From NCBI GenBank assembly GCA_963691815.1, contig OY829665.1, positions 23,351,906 through 23,415,905 on the forward strand: 64,000 nucleotides of DNA. The letters run 5' to 3'. Within the stretch, counting starts at the first letter, position 1; each line of letters opens with the position of its first letter. The notes below the pieces were generated by a model. It was not told the origin of the DNA. It ran no database searches and saw only the letters and a list, made by a program, of their open reading frames with translations. The DNA is from Echiichthys vipera. Taxonomy: Eukaryota; Chordata; Actinopteri; Perciformes; Trachinidae. Of this stretch, positions 1 to 9,268 are shown one piece after another. The translations under genes and the position numbers were made by a program.

Positions 1-852
1 AAGAGAGAGCAGATTAAGTACAGCCCTCTTGGCAGGAACAGCAGAAAAACTTAATCTTCCCAGTCAGACCCCTCAAAGTTGACCTCACTGTGTTTTATGT
101 GTTCCAATTCCGAGGCCACGCCCATTCCCCTAGCCCTGTACACATGATCAAAAAGTATTCCCTCTCTATGCATTTTTTTTTCTGCTGATCAAAAAGGAAA
201 ATCTCATTGCATTTTTTGGAGTCTTCATCTTGCTGTTTACTCAGCGCTCCAATTGTCCCCAACTTGAATTGGGCATGACAATTGCTGCTGTTGAGCATCC
301 CCACCCAAGCACTCCATGGTAAGGCAATAAAGTTTCTTTATCAAGAGTTTTTTGCTTTATACAAATGCATGAGGCTCAGCCAGATGGCAAAGCCTGCCAA
401 AAATAGGTTCAACTCATTGGTGTTCCTCTCCACGGAAATCTTTAGTAAAAGGCGAAAGATTTGTTCGCTATGAAGAGAAACCAGAGTAAGTACAGGCCTC
501 TTTGCGAGCGCAGCCAAAGATGTTAGTCGCCCCATTCAAAACCCTCACGGTGGGCCTCACTTTGTGTGCAACGTTCAAAATTGGAGGTCGCACCCATTCC
601 CTGCCCACATTATAACAGGGGCAATATTGCCTCTTTTTTTAAAAGCTGATTTAAGGTGCATGTCTTGCTCCTTTTTTTGGGGAGGCTTAATCTTGCTGTT
701 TATTCGGCGTGCACTTTGGACCTACTTGTCATGGCTTATAGTATGCCCAGGGATTTGAGATCTGGAGGGAAACAAGCTTTTACTAGTGAGAATTCAACAA
801 AGAACGTTATGCCACAACTAAAGGCTCTTAATGCACTCTTTTCACGTAGCCA

Positions 853-868
853 CTTGATTTTCCACAAG
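853..868 (-). terminator. candidate snRNA 3' box
   Basis: CTTGTGGAAAATCAAG on the minus strand, about 11 bp past the U2 3' end. It partly matches the vertebrate snRNA 3' box (GTTT, short gap, AAARNNAGA), which directs Integrator-dependent 3' processing. The distance fits the usual 9-19 bp; the sequence match is partial. It recurs in nearly every unit. Confidence 0.45.
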
Positions 869-879
869 GTAGAAAGAGA

Positions 880-1065
880 GCGCACCATTCCTGGCAACAC
901 TGCAATACCAGGTCGATGCGTGGAGTGAAAGGAGCAAGCTCCTTTTTCAACTCCAGATGCTAAAAATCCATTTAATATGTGGTCCCCTGATAGAGGACAT
1001 ATCAGATATTAAACTGATAAGAACAGATACTACACTTGATCTTAGCCAAAAGGCCGAGAAGCGAT
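880..1065 (-). ncRNA. RNU2: U2 spliceosomal snRNA
   Basis: U2 snRNA pairs with the intron branch site and with U6 in the spliceosome. The minus strand from 1,065 begins ATCGCTTCTCGGCC and continues through TAGTATC (branch-site region; GUAGUA is nt 33-38), a GUCCUC/GGGGAC stem IIb with UAUCA loop, Sm site AUUUUUA at nt 99-105, stem III (GGAGCUUGCUCC) and stem IV (CCUGG/CCAGG). The length of about 186 nt is close to vertebrate U2 (187-188 nt). The 3' end is placed by homology at GGUGCGC and could shift by a few bases. This copy has A at nt 174 where most copies have G. A PSE lies upstream and a 3'-box-like motif downstream. Confidence 0.97.
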
Positions 1066-1100
1066 GACACCAATGGTTTGGGGCCAGCGGCGACTTCCTG

Positions 1101-1124
1101 GCACAGTTCTTACTTGTCACGGTC
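1101..1124 (-). promoter_or_regulatory. proximal sequence element (PSE) of U2
   Basis: Minus-strand GACCGTGACAAGTAAGAACT lies at about -59 to -36 from the U2 start. The ACCGTGAC core resembles the vertebrate snRNA PSE (ACCGTAAC type), bound by SNAPc, and the position is the expected one. There is no TATA box near -30, as expected for an RNA polymerase II snRNA gene. The block is conserved in almost every unit; array variants are listed separately. Confidence 0.7.
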
Positions 1125-1126
1125 CA

Positions 1127-1500
1127 GTACTTTGAATTGGGCATAACAACGGTTGCTGCATAGAATGTTATGCCACAACTCAATTGGTGTTCCTCTCCAC
1201 AGAAATCTTTAGCAAAAGGCATAAGACTTGTGCATTATGAAGAGAGAGCAGATTAAGTACAGCCCTCTTGGCAGGAACAGCAGAAAAACTTAATCTTCCC
1301 AGTCAGACCCCTCAAAGTTGACCTCACTGTGTTTTATGTGTTCCAATTCCGAGGCCACGCCCATTCCCCTAGCCCTGTACACATGATCAAAAAGTATTCC
1401 CTCTCTATGCATTTTTTTTTCTGCTGATCAAAAAGGAAAATCTCATTGCATTTTTTGGAGTCTTCATCTTGCTGTTTACTCAGCGCTCCAATTGTCCCCA
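1127..1500. repeat. spacer internal duplication, half A
   Basis: Promoter-proximal half of a diverged direct duplication inside the U2 spacer. It shares ordered blocks with half B (1,498-1,960): TTGAATTGGGCAT, TTGGTGTTCCTCTCCAC, AAATCTTTAG, AAAAGGC, ATGAAGAGA, TTAAGTACAG/GTAAGTACAG, CTCAAAGTTGACCTCACT versus CTCACGGTGGGCCTCACT, CGCCCATTCC/CACCCATTCC and CTTGCTGTTTA. The same arrangement is present in all full-length units. Confidence 0.8.
1227..1242 (-). promoter_or_regulatory. candidate distal element (ZNF143/Staf-like)
   Basis: Minus-strand CTTCATAATGCACAAG at about -177 to -162 partly matches the Staf/ZNF143 site (CCATAATGCAC type) found in snRNA distal enhancers, but it is nearer the start than the usual -220. 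No perfect ATGCAAAT octamer or GC box was seen in the spacer. The motif is missing from the two shortened units. Tentative. Confidence 0.3.
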
Positions 1501-1960
1501 ACTTGAATTGGGCATGACAATTGCTGCTGTTGAGCATCCCCACCCAAGCACTCCATGGTAAGGCAATAAAGTTTCTTTATCAAGAGTTTTTTGCTTTATA
1601 CAAATGCATGAGGCTCAGCCAGATGGCAAAGCCTGCCAAAAATAGGTTCAACTCATTGGTGTTCCTCTCCACGGAAATCTTTAGTAAAAGGCGAAAGATT
1701 TGTTCGCTATGAAGAGAAACCAGAGTAAGTACAGGCCTCTTTGCGAGCGCAGCCAAAGATGTTAGTCGCCCCATTCAAAACCCTCACGGTGGGCCTCACT
1801 TTGTGTGCAACGTTCAAAATTGGAGGTAGCACCCATTCCCTGCCCACATTATAACAGGGGCAATATTGCCTCTTTTTTTAAAAGCTGATTTAAGGTGCAT
1901 GTCTTGCTCCTTTTTTTGGGGAGGCTTAATCTTGCTGTTTATTCGGCGTGCACTTTTGAC
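1498..1960. repeat. spacer internal duplication, half B
   Basis: U2-distal half of the duplication. It keeps the same block order as half A but is about 90 bp longer, because of an extra segment (about 1,530-1,625) containing AGCACTCCATGG and ACAAATGCATGAGG. Half B is followed by about 160 bp of unique 3' flank before the next U2 gene. No U2 or PSE remnant was seen at the A/B boundary. Confidence 0.8.
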
Positions 1961-2118
1961 CCACTTGTCATGGCTTATAGTATGCCCAGGGATTTGAGAT
2001 CTGGAGGGAAACAAGCTTTTACTAGTGAGAATTCAACAAAGAACGTTATGCCACAACTAAAGGCTCTTAATGCACTCTTTTCACGTAGCCACTTGATTTT
2101 CCACAAGGTAGAAAGAGA

Positions 2119-2304
2119 GCGCACCATTCCTGGCAACACTGCAATACCAGGTCGATGCGTGGAGTGAAAGGAGCAAGCCCCTTTTTCAACTCCAGATGCT
2201 AAAAATCCATTTAATATGTGGTCCCCTGATAGAGGACATAACAGATATTAAACTGATAAGAACAGATACTACACTTGATCTTAGCCAAAAGGCCGAGAAG
2301 CGAT
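2119..2304 (-). ncRNA. RNU2: U2 spliceosomal snRNA
   Basis: Full-length U2. Differences from the array consensus: nt 174 A, nt 126 A to G (stem III) and nt 64 A to U. The same combination recurs only at 12,828-13,013, which marks the two as recent relatives. Confidence 0.96.
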
Positions 2305-3354
2305 GACACCAATGGTTTGGGGCCAGCGGCGACTTCCTGGCACAGTTCTTACTTGTCACGGTCCAGTACTTTGAATTGGGCATAACAACGGTTGCTGCAT
2401 AGAATGTTATGCCACAACTCAATTGGTGTTCCTCTCCACAGAAATCTTTAGCAAAAGGCATAAGACTTGTGCATTATGAAGAGAGAGCAGATTAAGTACA
2501 GCCCTCTTGGCTGGAACAGCAGAAAAACTTAATCTTCCCAGTCAGAACCCTCAAAGTTGACCTCACTGTGTTTTAAGTGTTCCAATTCCGAGGCCACGCC
2601 CATTCCTCTAGCCCTGTACACATGATCAAAAAGTATTCCCTCTCTATGCATTTTTTTTTCTGCTGATCAAAATGAAAATCTCATTGCATTTTTTGGAGTC
2701 TTCGTCTTGCTGTTTACTCAGCGCTCCAATTGTCCCTAACTTGAATTGGGCATAACAATTGCTGCTGTTGAACATCCCCACCCAAGCACTCCATGGTAGG
2801 GCAATAAAGTTTCTTTATCAAGAGTTTTTTGCTTTATACAAATGCATGAGGCTCAGCCAGATGGCAAAGCCTGCCAAAAATAGGTTCAACTCATTGGTGT
2901 TCCTCTCCACGGAAATCTTTAGTAAAAGGCGAAAGATTTGTTCGCTATGAAGAGAAACCAGAGTAAGTACAGGCCTCTTTGCGAGCGCAGCCAAAGATGT
3001 TAGTCGCCCCATTCAAAACCCTCACGGTGGGCCTCACTGTGTGCAACGTTCAAAATTGGAGGTCGCACCCATTCCCTGCCCACATTATAACAGGGGCAAT
3101 ATTGCCTCTTTTTAAAAAAACTGATTTAAGGTGCATGTCTTGCTCCTTTTTTTGGGCAGGCTTAATCTTGCTGTTTATTAGGCGTGCACTTTGGATCTAC
3201 TTGTCATCGCTTGTAGTATGCCCAGGGATTTGAGATCTGGAGGGCAACAAGCTTTTACTAGTGAGGAATCAACAAAGAACGTTATGCCACAACTAAAGGC
3301 TCTTAATGCACTCTTTTTACGTAGCCACTTGATTTTCCACAAGGTAGAAAGAGA

Positions 3355-3540
3355 GCGCACCATTCCCGGCAACACTGCAATACCAGGTCGATGCGTGGAG
3401 TGAAAGGAGCAAGCTCCTTTTTCAACTCCAGATGCTAAAAATCCATTTAATATGTGGTCCCCTGATAGAGGACATATCAGATATTAAACTGATAAGAACA
3501 GATACTACACTTGATCTTAGCCAAAAGGCCGAGAAGCGAT
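3355..3540 (-). ncRNA. RNU2: U2 spliceosomal snRNA (array consensus)
   Basis: Full-length U2 with the consensus sequence of the array, including G at nt 174. PSE intact. Confidence 0.97.
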
Positions 3541-4590
3541 GACACCAATGGTTTGGGGCCAGCGGCGACTTCCTGGCACAGTTCTTACTTGTCACGGTCC
3601 AGTACTTTGAATTGGGCATAACAACGGTTGCTGCATAGAATGTTATGCCACAACTCAATTGGTGTTCCTCTCCACAGAAATCTTTAGCAAAAGGCATAAG
3701 ACTTGTGCATTATGAAGAGAGAGCAGATTAAGTACAGCCCTCTTGGCTGGAACAGCAGAAAAACTTAATCTTCCCAGTCAGAACCCTCAAAGTTGACCTC
3801 ACTGTGTTTTAAGTGTTCCAATTCCGAGGCCACGCCCATTCCTCTAGCCCTGTACACATGATCAAAAAGTATTCCCTCTCTATGCATTTTTTTTTCTGCT
3901 GATCAAAATGAAAATCTCATTGCATTTTTTGGAGTCTTCATCTTGCTGTTTACTCAGCGCTCCAATTGTCCCTAACTTGAATTGGGCATAACAATTGCTG
4001 CTGTTGAACATCCCCACCCAAGCACTCCATGGTAGGGCAATAAAGTTTCTTTATCAAGAGTTTTTTGCTTTATACAAATGCATGAGGCTCAGCCAGATGG
4101 CAAAGCCTGCCAAAAATAGGTTCAACTCATTGGTGTTCCTCTCCACGGAAATCTTTAGTAAAAGGCGAAAGATTTGTTCGCTATGAAGAGAAACCAGAGT
4201 AAGTACAGGCCTCTTTGCGAGCGCAGCCAAAGATGTTAGTCGCCCCATTCAAAACCCTCACGGTGGGCCTCACTGTGTGCAACGTTCAAAATTGGAGGTC
4301 GCACCCATTCCCTGCCCACATTATAACAGGGGCAATATTGCCTCTTTTTTAAAAAACTGATTTAAGGTGCATGTCTTGCTCCTTTTTTTGGGCAGGCTTA
4401 ATCTTGCTGTTTATTAGGCGTGCACTTTGGATCTACTTGTCATCGCTTGTAGTATGCCCAGGGATTTGAGATCTGGAGGGCAACAAGCTTTTACTAGTGA
4501 GGAATCAACAAAGAACGTTATGCCACAACTAAAGGCTCTTAATGCACTCTTTTTACGTAGCCACTTGATTTTCCACAAGGTAGAAAGAGA

Positions 4591-4776
4591 GCGCACCATT
4601 CCCGGCAACACTGCAATACCAGGTCGATGCGTGGAGTGAAAGGAGCAAGCTCCTTTTTCAACTCCAGATGCTAAAAATCCATTTAATATGTGGTCCCCTG
4701 ATAGAGGACATATCAGATATTAAACTGATAAGAACAGATACTACACTTGATCTTAGCCAAAAGGCCGAGAAGCGAT
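4591..4776 (-). ncRNA. RNU2: U2 spliceosomal snRNA (array consensus)
   Basis: Full-length, same as array consensus. Its spacer is nearly identical to those of the neighbouring units on both sides. Confidence 0.97.
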
Positions 4777-5826
4777 GACACCAATGGTTTGGGGCCAGCG
4801 GCGACTTCCTGGCACAGTTCTTACTTGTCACGGTCCAGTACTTTGAATTGGGCATAACAACGGTTGCTGCATAGAATGTTATGCCACAACTCAATTGGTG
4901 TTCCTCTCCACAGAAATCTTTAGCAAAAGGCATAAGACTTGTGCATTATGAAGAGAGAGCAGATTAAGTACAGCCCTCTTGGCTGGAACAGCAGAAAAAC
5001 TTAATCTTCCCAGTCAGAACCCTCAAAGTTGACCTCACTGTGTTTTAAGTGTTCCAATTCCGAGGCCACGCCCATTCCTCTAGCCCTGTACACATGATCA
5101 AAAAGTATTCCCTCTCTATGCATTTTTTTTTCTGCTGATCAAAATGAAAATCTCATTGCATTTTTTGGAGTCTTCATCTTGCTGTTTACTCAGCGCTCCA
5201 ATTGTCCCTAACTTGAATTGGGCATAACAATTGCTGCTGTTGAACATCCCCACCCAAGCACTCCATGGTAGGGCAATAAAGTTTCTTTATCAAGAGTTTT
5301 TTGCTTTATACAAATGCATGAGGCTCAGCCAGATGGCAAAGCCTGCCAAAAATAGGTTCAACTCATTGGTGTTCCTCTCCACGGAAATCTTTAGTAAAAG
5401 GCGAAAGATTTGTTCGCTATGAAGAGAAACCAGAGTAAGTACAGGCCTCTTTGCGAGCGCAGCCAAAGATGTTAGTCGCCCCATTCAAAACCCTCACGGT
5501 GGGCCTCACTGTGTGCAACGTTCAAAATTGGAGGTCGCACCCATTCCCTGCCCACATTATAACAGGGGCAATATTGCCTCTTTTTTAAAAAACTGATTTA
5601 AGGTGCATGTCTTGCTCCTTTTTTTGGGCAGGCTTAATCTTGCTGTTTATTAGGCGTGCACTTTGGATCTACTTGTCATCGCTTGTAGTATGCCCAGGGA
5701 TTTGAGATCTGGAGGGCAACAAGCTTTTACTAGTGAGGAATCAACAAAGAACGTTATGCCACAACTAAAGGCTCTTAATGCACTCTTTTTACGTAGCCAC
5801 TTGATTTTGCACAAGGTAGAAAGAGA

Positions 5827-6012
5827 GCGCACCATTCCCGGCAACACTGCAATACCAGGTCGATGCGTGGAGTGAAAGGAGCAAGCTCCTTTTTCAACTC
5901 CAGATGCTAAAAATCCATTTAATATGTGGTCCCCTGATAGAGGACATATCAGATATTAAACTGATAAGAACAGATACTACACTTGATCTTAGCCAAAAGG
6001 CCGAGAAGCGAT
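5827..6012 (-). ncRNA. RNU2: U2 spliceosomal snRNA with truncated upstream region
   Basis: RNA sequence is array consensus. Only 87 bp of its 5' flank remains, ending at 6,099. The PSE at 6,048-6,071 is kept, but the candidate distal element is replaced by the interior of the retrotransposon's ORF2. The 3'-box-like motif has one C to G change (on +). Whether this gene is still transcribed is doubtful. Confidence 0.95.
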
Positions 6013-6063
6013 GACACCAATGGTTTGGGGCCAGCAGCGACTTCCTGGCACAGTTCTTACTTG

Positions 6064-7461
6064 TCACGGTCCAGTACTTTGAATTGGGCATAACAACGGA
6101 AGGCCATCGCACCCAGGTGCCTTCCCCGTCTTCAGCGACAGCATTGCCTCTTCCAGTTCGTCTAAAGAAAGAGGCCTCTCCAGCCCCCCGCGCTCACCGT
6201 CTGCCAGGCGCAGCTCCAGGGAGCTGAGGAACACCGCCTCCCGTTCGTTGGTTGCTCGAGCCCCGAAAAGGTCGGCATAGAAATCCCTGGCCAGGTCCGT
6301 GACCTCTGAGAGCTCTGACACTGGCCCCCCTGGCCCCATCACCACCTCCAGGGAGCACTGTTTTTGGCGCCTCTGGGCAGCAGAATAAAAAGTCTTGGAG
6401 GGGACCTCCCCTTCCAACCTTCCCCGCACCCCCGCAGACAGTAGAAAGGTCTTTGCCCTCTGCATATAGATATCTTTGAGGAGGCCCCGAAGGGTGGCCA
6501 TCCTCCCTTTCTCCTCCTCCGAGAGAGCAGGGCCTCTCAGCCACAAATCCTGGAGTTCCCTCCCCCACCCGACAGCAGCCTCCCGCCTGTCCCTGGCCCG
6601 GTCTTTCCCCCATCCCTTGCAATAAGTGGCGAGCCGTGTCTTAACCCCCTCCCACCACTCACTCCAGGTGGTAAAAAAGGGCCTGAGACCCTTCCAGCCC
6701 CTATATAGTTCTCTGACGGATGCCTGGAAGGCCGGATCCACGAGAAATGTAACGTTTAGCCTCCATGGGCTCCGCCTCATCCGTGTTGACGCCACTTCGA
6801 CCCCGGCACCCACCAGGCAGTGGTCTGACAGCCACATCGGCTGGACCGCCTGTGCACTGACCGGGACTGTCCGTGACACGAACAGGTAGTCCAGGCGAGA
6901 GGCTGCACCCCTTGAATTTGACCATGTTGGCCCAGGTGGGGGGCCACCAGCCGGTCTGAAGGCGTCTTGGAGCGCAAAGGCTTCCGTCAGCCTCGCAAGG
7001 TCGCTGAGAGGGGTCTTGTCCAAATCTATGTTGAAGTCACCCCCCAGCACAACTATTTTGTTGGTGAAGAGGAGTGGCTCCACATGGTGAAAGAAACCCC
7101 TGCGCTCGCCAGGGGTGCTGGGGGCGTAGACGTTAATGAGCCGGAGCTGGGAACCCCGCCAGTTCACATCTACGCAAAGGATTCTCCCAGGCACCACCTC
7201 GCACTCGGACTCAATCACAAGGTCCCAGCCCCGAAAGAGTATTCCCACCCCGTCCGCCCGGACATTCCCACCCCCCCAGATGGAAGGGCCCCACTCCCAA
7301 CCCCTCCTAAGGGCTTCTACCTCCCTTCCTCCCCCCACATGGACCTCTTGCAGGAACAGCACATCAAAATCCCTGTCCCGTATGGACAGGAAAAAGGCCT
7401 GCCTTCTGACCGTCATCTTTATGCCCCTTACGTTTAGAGTGCCCACATTCAACCTTGTCAT
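6064..7461 (-). pseudogene. ORF2 fragment: endonuclease domain, reverse transcriptase lost
   Basis: From ATG at 7,461 it encodes the apurinic-type endonuclease (residues 1-235: N10, QE at 38-39, GGDFN at 140-144, SDH at 212-214) and the linker, and stops just inside the first reverse transcriptase block (KTGKAPGCDG). After the junction at 6,099/6,100 it reads about 10 residues out of U2 promoter DNA and ends at a TGA that lies inside the PSE. It also lacks one glycine (a 3-bp deletion near 6,237) present in the other copies. With no catalytic YADD it cannot reverse transcribe; endonuclease activity alone is conceivable but untested. Confidence 0.9.
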
Positions 7462-7754
7462 GTGTTGGTAAAACAGTGGAAAATTCCCAGTGTCCCAAAA
7501 CCCCCCCTCCCCGCCCTCTCCCCAGTCATCCCCCACGCCAAACTCCCCCACACTGATCCCACCCACCGCCAGAAAGGAATACAAAACCAGATAGTGCAAA
7601 CAGCAGCTGCGGTCCCCCATCTGCACGCAAGGAGAGAACCACCCAACAGCCCCTGAACCCCTAAGACAAGAATTAATTTTACACATATTTCCGAACAAAA
7701 CAGAAAAAAATAAAACATTATCCTCACGCTCCTGCTCAGGACCATCACTTTCAT
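7458..7754 (-). CDS. hydrophobic 98-aa ORF bridging ORF1 and ORF2 (uncertain)
   Basis: Third-frame ORF that begins at an ATGA overlapping the ORF1 stop (ATG 7,754-7,752, TGA 7,753-7,751). It ends at an ATGA overlapping the ORF2 start (TGA 7,460-7,458, ATG 7,461-7,459). The product would be hydrophobic (starts MKVMVLSRSVRIMFYFFLFC), with one or two possible membrane segments and no family I recognise. It could be a real small protein, a translational relay that delivers ribosomes to ORF2, or chance: the other frames are also open here. Identical layout in copies 2 and 3. Confidence 0.3.
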   Translation of the reverse strand: MKVMVLSRSVRIMFYFFLFCSEICVKLILVLGVQGLLGGSLLACRWGTAAAVCTIWFCIPFWRWVGSVWGSLAWGMTGERAGRGGFGTLGIFHCFTNT

Positions 7755-9259
7755 GTCTCTTCTGGCTGTCCTTCCAGCGGGGCCCACCGGTTGGCAGTGG
7801 AGACGGTACACCCCGACCAGGCTGCACCAGAGGGCTGAGGAGGGGGCGGAGCCTCCTCCACCTCCGGACCGGAGTCCTCCACACCAGCATCTCTGACCAT
7901 GGGCTGAGGGGAGCTTTCCGGGGGGGGGGCCACGCTCACACGGAGTTTGGTTGGTGCTCGTGTGTCCCGTGCTCCTCTCTTGCACCCCCTTGGACCAATT
8001 CCCATCTCGATGTCTGAAGAGACCGCGGTGGTAGAGGTGCCAGAGGTCTCTGCTGGGTCCACCCCCAGAACTGGCCCCAGCAACCCCAGGCTCTGCTCGA
8101 GGGAATCCAGAGGACCAGGTGGAAAGGGAGATTTCGCCCAGTCGGCTAGTTCCGGTGCCCCACTAACCAGCGGTGTTTCCGGCACAATTGATGAGGGGTC
8201 CTGCTGTGTGGGCTGTGGGAGGTCCGCCAGCATCTGCCTCATCGCACGACCAAGGCCGGCCTCCACCCCGACCCGGTCCTCGCCGACCCCGGCAACGTCC
8301 ACCTGTGGTAACACCGGTGATGCGTCCCGGGCCTCCGGGGGAGGGCCACCGTCGGCCACTGAACCTGCCGCGTCCAAGGCGTCCTCCAACTGCTGGCCCA
8401 TCCCCAGCGCCCCGAGATAGCCCGTCGTCTCCGGTCCTTCCCGCTGTCCCTCAGCCACAGGGGCCCCGCCGTCTCTCTCCGGCCCATTCGCCGGGGCTAC
8501 CCTCGCGGCGTATGTTTTAGCCCGATGTGGGCAACCTTTGTAGAGGTGCTCCCCAGACCCACACAGGGAGCATGTCTTGGGGGCAGGGCAGGAGCTGGCC
8601 AGGTGGCCCTGCTCCCCGCAGAACCTACATCGTAGGCCGTCGCAGGCTGCCTTTTCATGGCCCAGGCCCCCGCACCGACGACAATACTGGGGCTGGCCTG
8701 GGTAAGAGAGGTAGCCCCTGTCCGGGCCGATAGTAAAGGACCCGGGTGGGTGGATGTATTCGCCTGCTACCCCCGGTCTAGGGCGAAGTTGTACCAAAAA
8801 CCTTCTCTGCCCAGTCCAGACCCCGAAACTGTCTCTCAGTTTTGTGCCACCCCAAACCTCCTTACAGTGCCTCTTTAGGAAGGTCAGAATGTCTTGGTCC
8901 ATCACGTACGCATTGTACATTTGTATGACCAGGGGAACCCGTTCCTGCATAAACAGGGCGTTAATCCCCATGCCGCCCAGAAGCGAGTGTCCAGAAAGTT
9001 CCTGCCACTTAGCCAACATAAGCAGGCACTCACGCCGATCGTTGAAGGACACATCCGCCAGACCAGCTCCGGGATAGATTTGAAGGCAGAAGAGGCAGTC
9101 AGGGGACATCCGGAACAAACTCTTCAATACCGATCCAATTAGGAAGCTCCTGCTGAACCTTTGACGTTGGTCCTTTGTTGCTCCATCCGTCAGTTCTACG
9201 CGAACAGTATTTCTCAGCCGCACCGGGAGGGCCGGCAAGGGATTGCTTCCCGAGGTCAT
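7751..9259 (-). CDS. retrotransposon ORF1, RNA-binding protein with three CCHC zinc knuckles
   Basis: ORF1 proteins of LINE-type elements bind the element RNA and form the ribonucleoprotein used for retrotransposition. From the ATG at 9,259 (MTSGSNPLPA) it has 502 codons. The N-terminal 190 residues are globular. Three CCHC knuckles follow at about 193-206 (CRRCGGLGHEKAAC), 211-224 (CRFCGEQGHLASSC) and 230-243 (CSLCGSGEHLYKGC). Residues 255-502 are rich in Pro, Gly, Ala and acidic residues and look disordered. The open frame extends 12 bp further to a GTG inside U2, but ATG is the credible eukaryotic start, with an in-frame TAA upstream in U2. This copy has Asp in a C-terminal VRDAGVED stretch where copies 2 and 3 have Glu. 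It is uninterrupted, and only 9 nt separate the ATG from U2. Confidence 0.9.
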   Translation of the reverse strand: MTSGSNPLPALPVRLRNTVRVELTDGATKDQRQRFSRSFLIGSVLKSLFRMSPDCLFCLQIYPGAGLADVSFNDRRECLLMLAKWQELSGHSLLGGMGINALFMQERVPLVIQMYNAYVMDQDILTFLKRHCKEVWGGTKLRDSFGVWTGQRRFLVQLRPRPGVAGEYIHPPGSFTIGPDRGYLSYPGQPQYCRRCGGLGHEKAACDGLRCRFCGEQGHLASSCPAPKTCSLCGSGEHLYKGCPHRAKTYAARVAPANGPERDGGAPVAEGQREGPETTGYLGALGMGQQLEDALDAAGSVADGGPPPEARDASPVLPQVDVAGVGEDRVGVEAGLGRAMRQMLADLPQPTQQDPSSIVPETPLVSGAPELADWAKSPFPPGPLDSLEQSLGLLGPVLGVDPAETSGTSTTAVSSDIEMGIGPRGCKRGARDTRAPTKLRVSVAPPPESSPQPMVRDAGVEDSGPEVEEAPPPPQPSGAAWSGCTVSTANRWAPLEGQPEET

Positions 9260-9268
9260 CTTGGTCAC

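Larger units (their letters stand above)
1..6099 (-). repeat. U2 snRNA tandem array, left block
   Basis: Five U2 genes spaced 1,236-1,239 bp apart, all on the minus strand. Between consecutive genes lies about 1,050 bp of spacer holding, in minus-strand order before each gene, a 3' flank, a diverged internal duplication and the promoter. No spacer ORF looks like a gene: the short ORFs recur only because the DNA repeats, and several overlap U2 itself. Bases 1-879 are a partial unit (base 1 corresponds to base 1,240 of the next unit). The block ends at 6,099, where the U2 promoter region is joined directly to the interior of element copy 1. Confidence 0.95.
6100..9268 (-). mobile_element. U2-targeted non-LTR retrotransposon, copy 1 (3' part missing)
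   Basis: Minus-strand element with its 5' end exactly after U2 nt 33 (9,269), as in the other copies. It contains complete ORF1, the spacer ORF and the first part of ORF2. The rest of ORF2, the 3' UTR, poly(A) tail and the 3' half of the target U2 are absent. At 6,099/6,100 the element interior is joined to a U2 promoter with a 3-bp overlap (CGG). Non-LTR elements normally lose 5' ends during insertion, so loss of the 3' part points to a later deletion or recombination. It is nearly identical to copy 2 over the shared region. Confidence 0.93.

Noticed and set aside
361..376. ACAAATGCATGAGG as an Oct-1 octamer distal element
   Set aside because: Not a true ATGCAAAT, and it lies about 530 bp upstream of U2 in half B, too far for the usual snRNA distal element.
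656..928. Recurrent plus-strand 63-90 codon ORFs in the spacers
   Set aside because: They overlap the antisense strand of U2 or AT-rich spacer, change length with single indels and show no protein-like features.
947..1222. Recurrent minus-strand 91-codon ORF in almost every unit
   Set aside because: It runs from the spacer through the PSE into U2 itself. Its recurrence reflects DNA repeat identity, and it is not preserved in diverged units.
6967..7437. Plus-strand 156-codon ORF opposite ORF2, also at 26,189 and 33,029
   Set aside because: Antisense shadow of the endonuclease region in GC-rich coding DNA; no recognisable domain.
7947..8520. Plus-strand 115-157 codon ORFs opposite ORF1
   Set aside because: Antisense to the Pro/Gly-rich part of ORF1; low complexity and explained by the sense frame.
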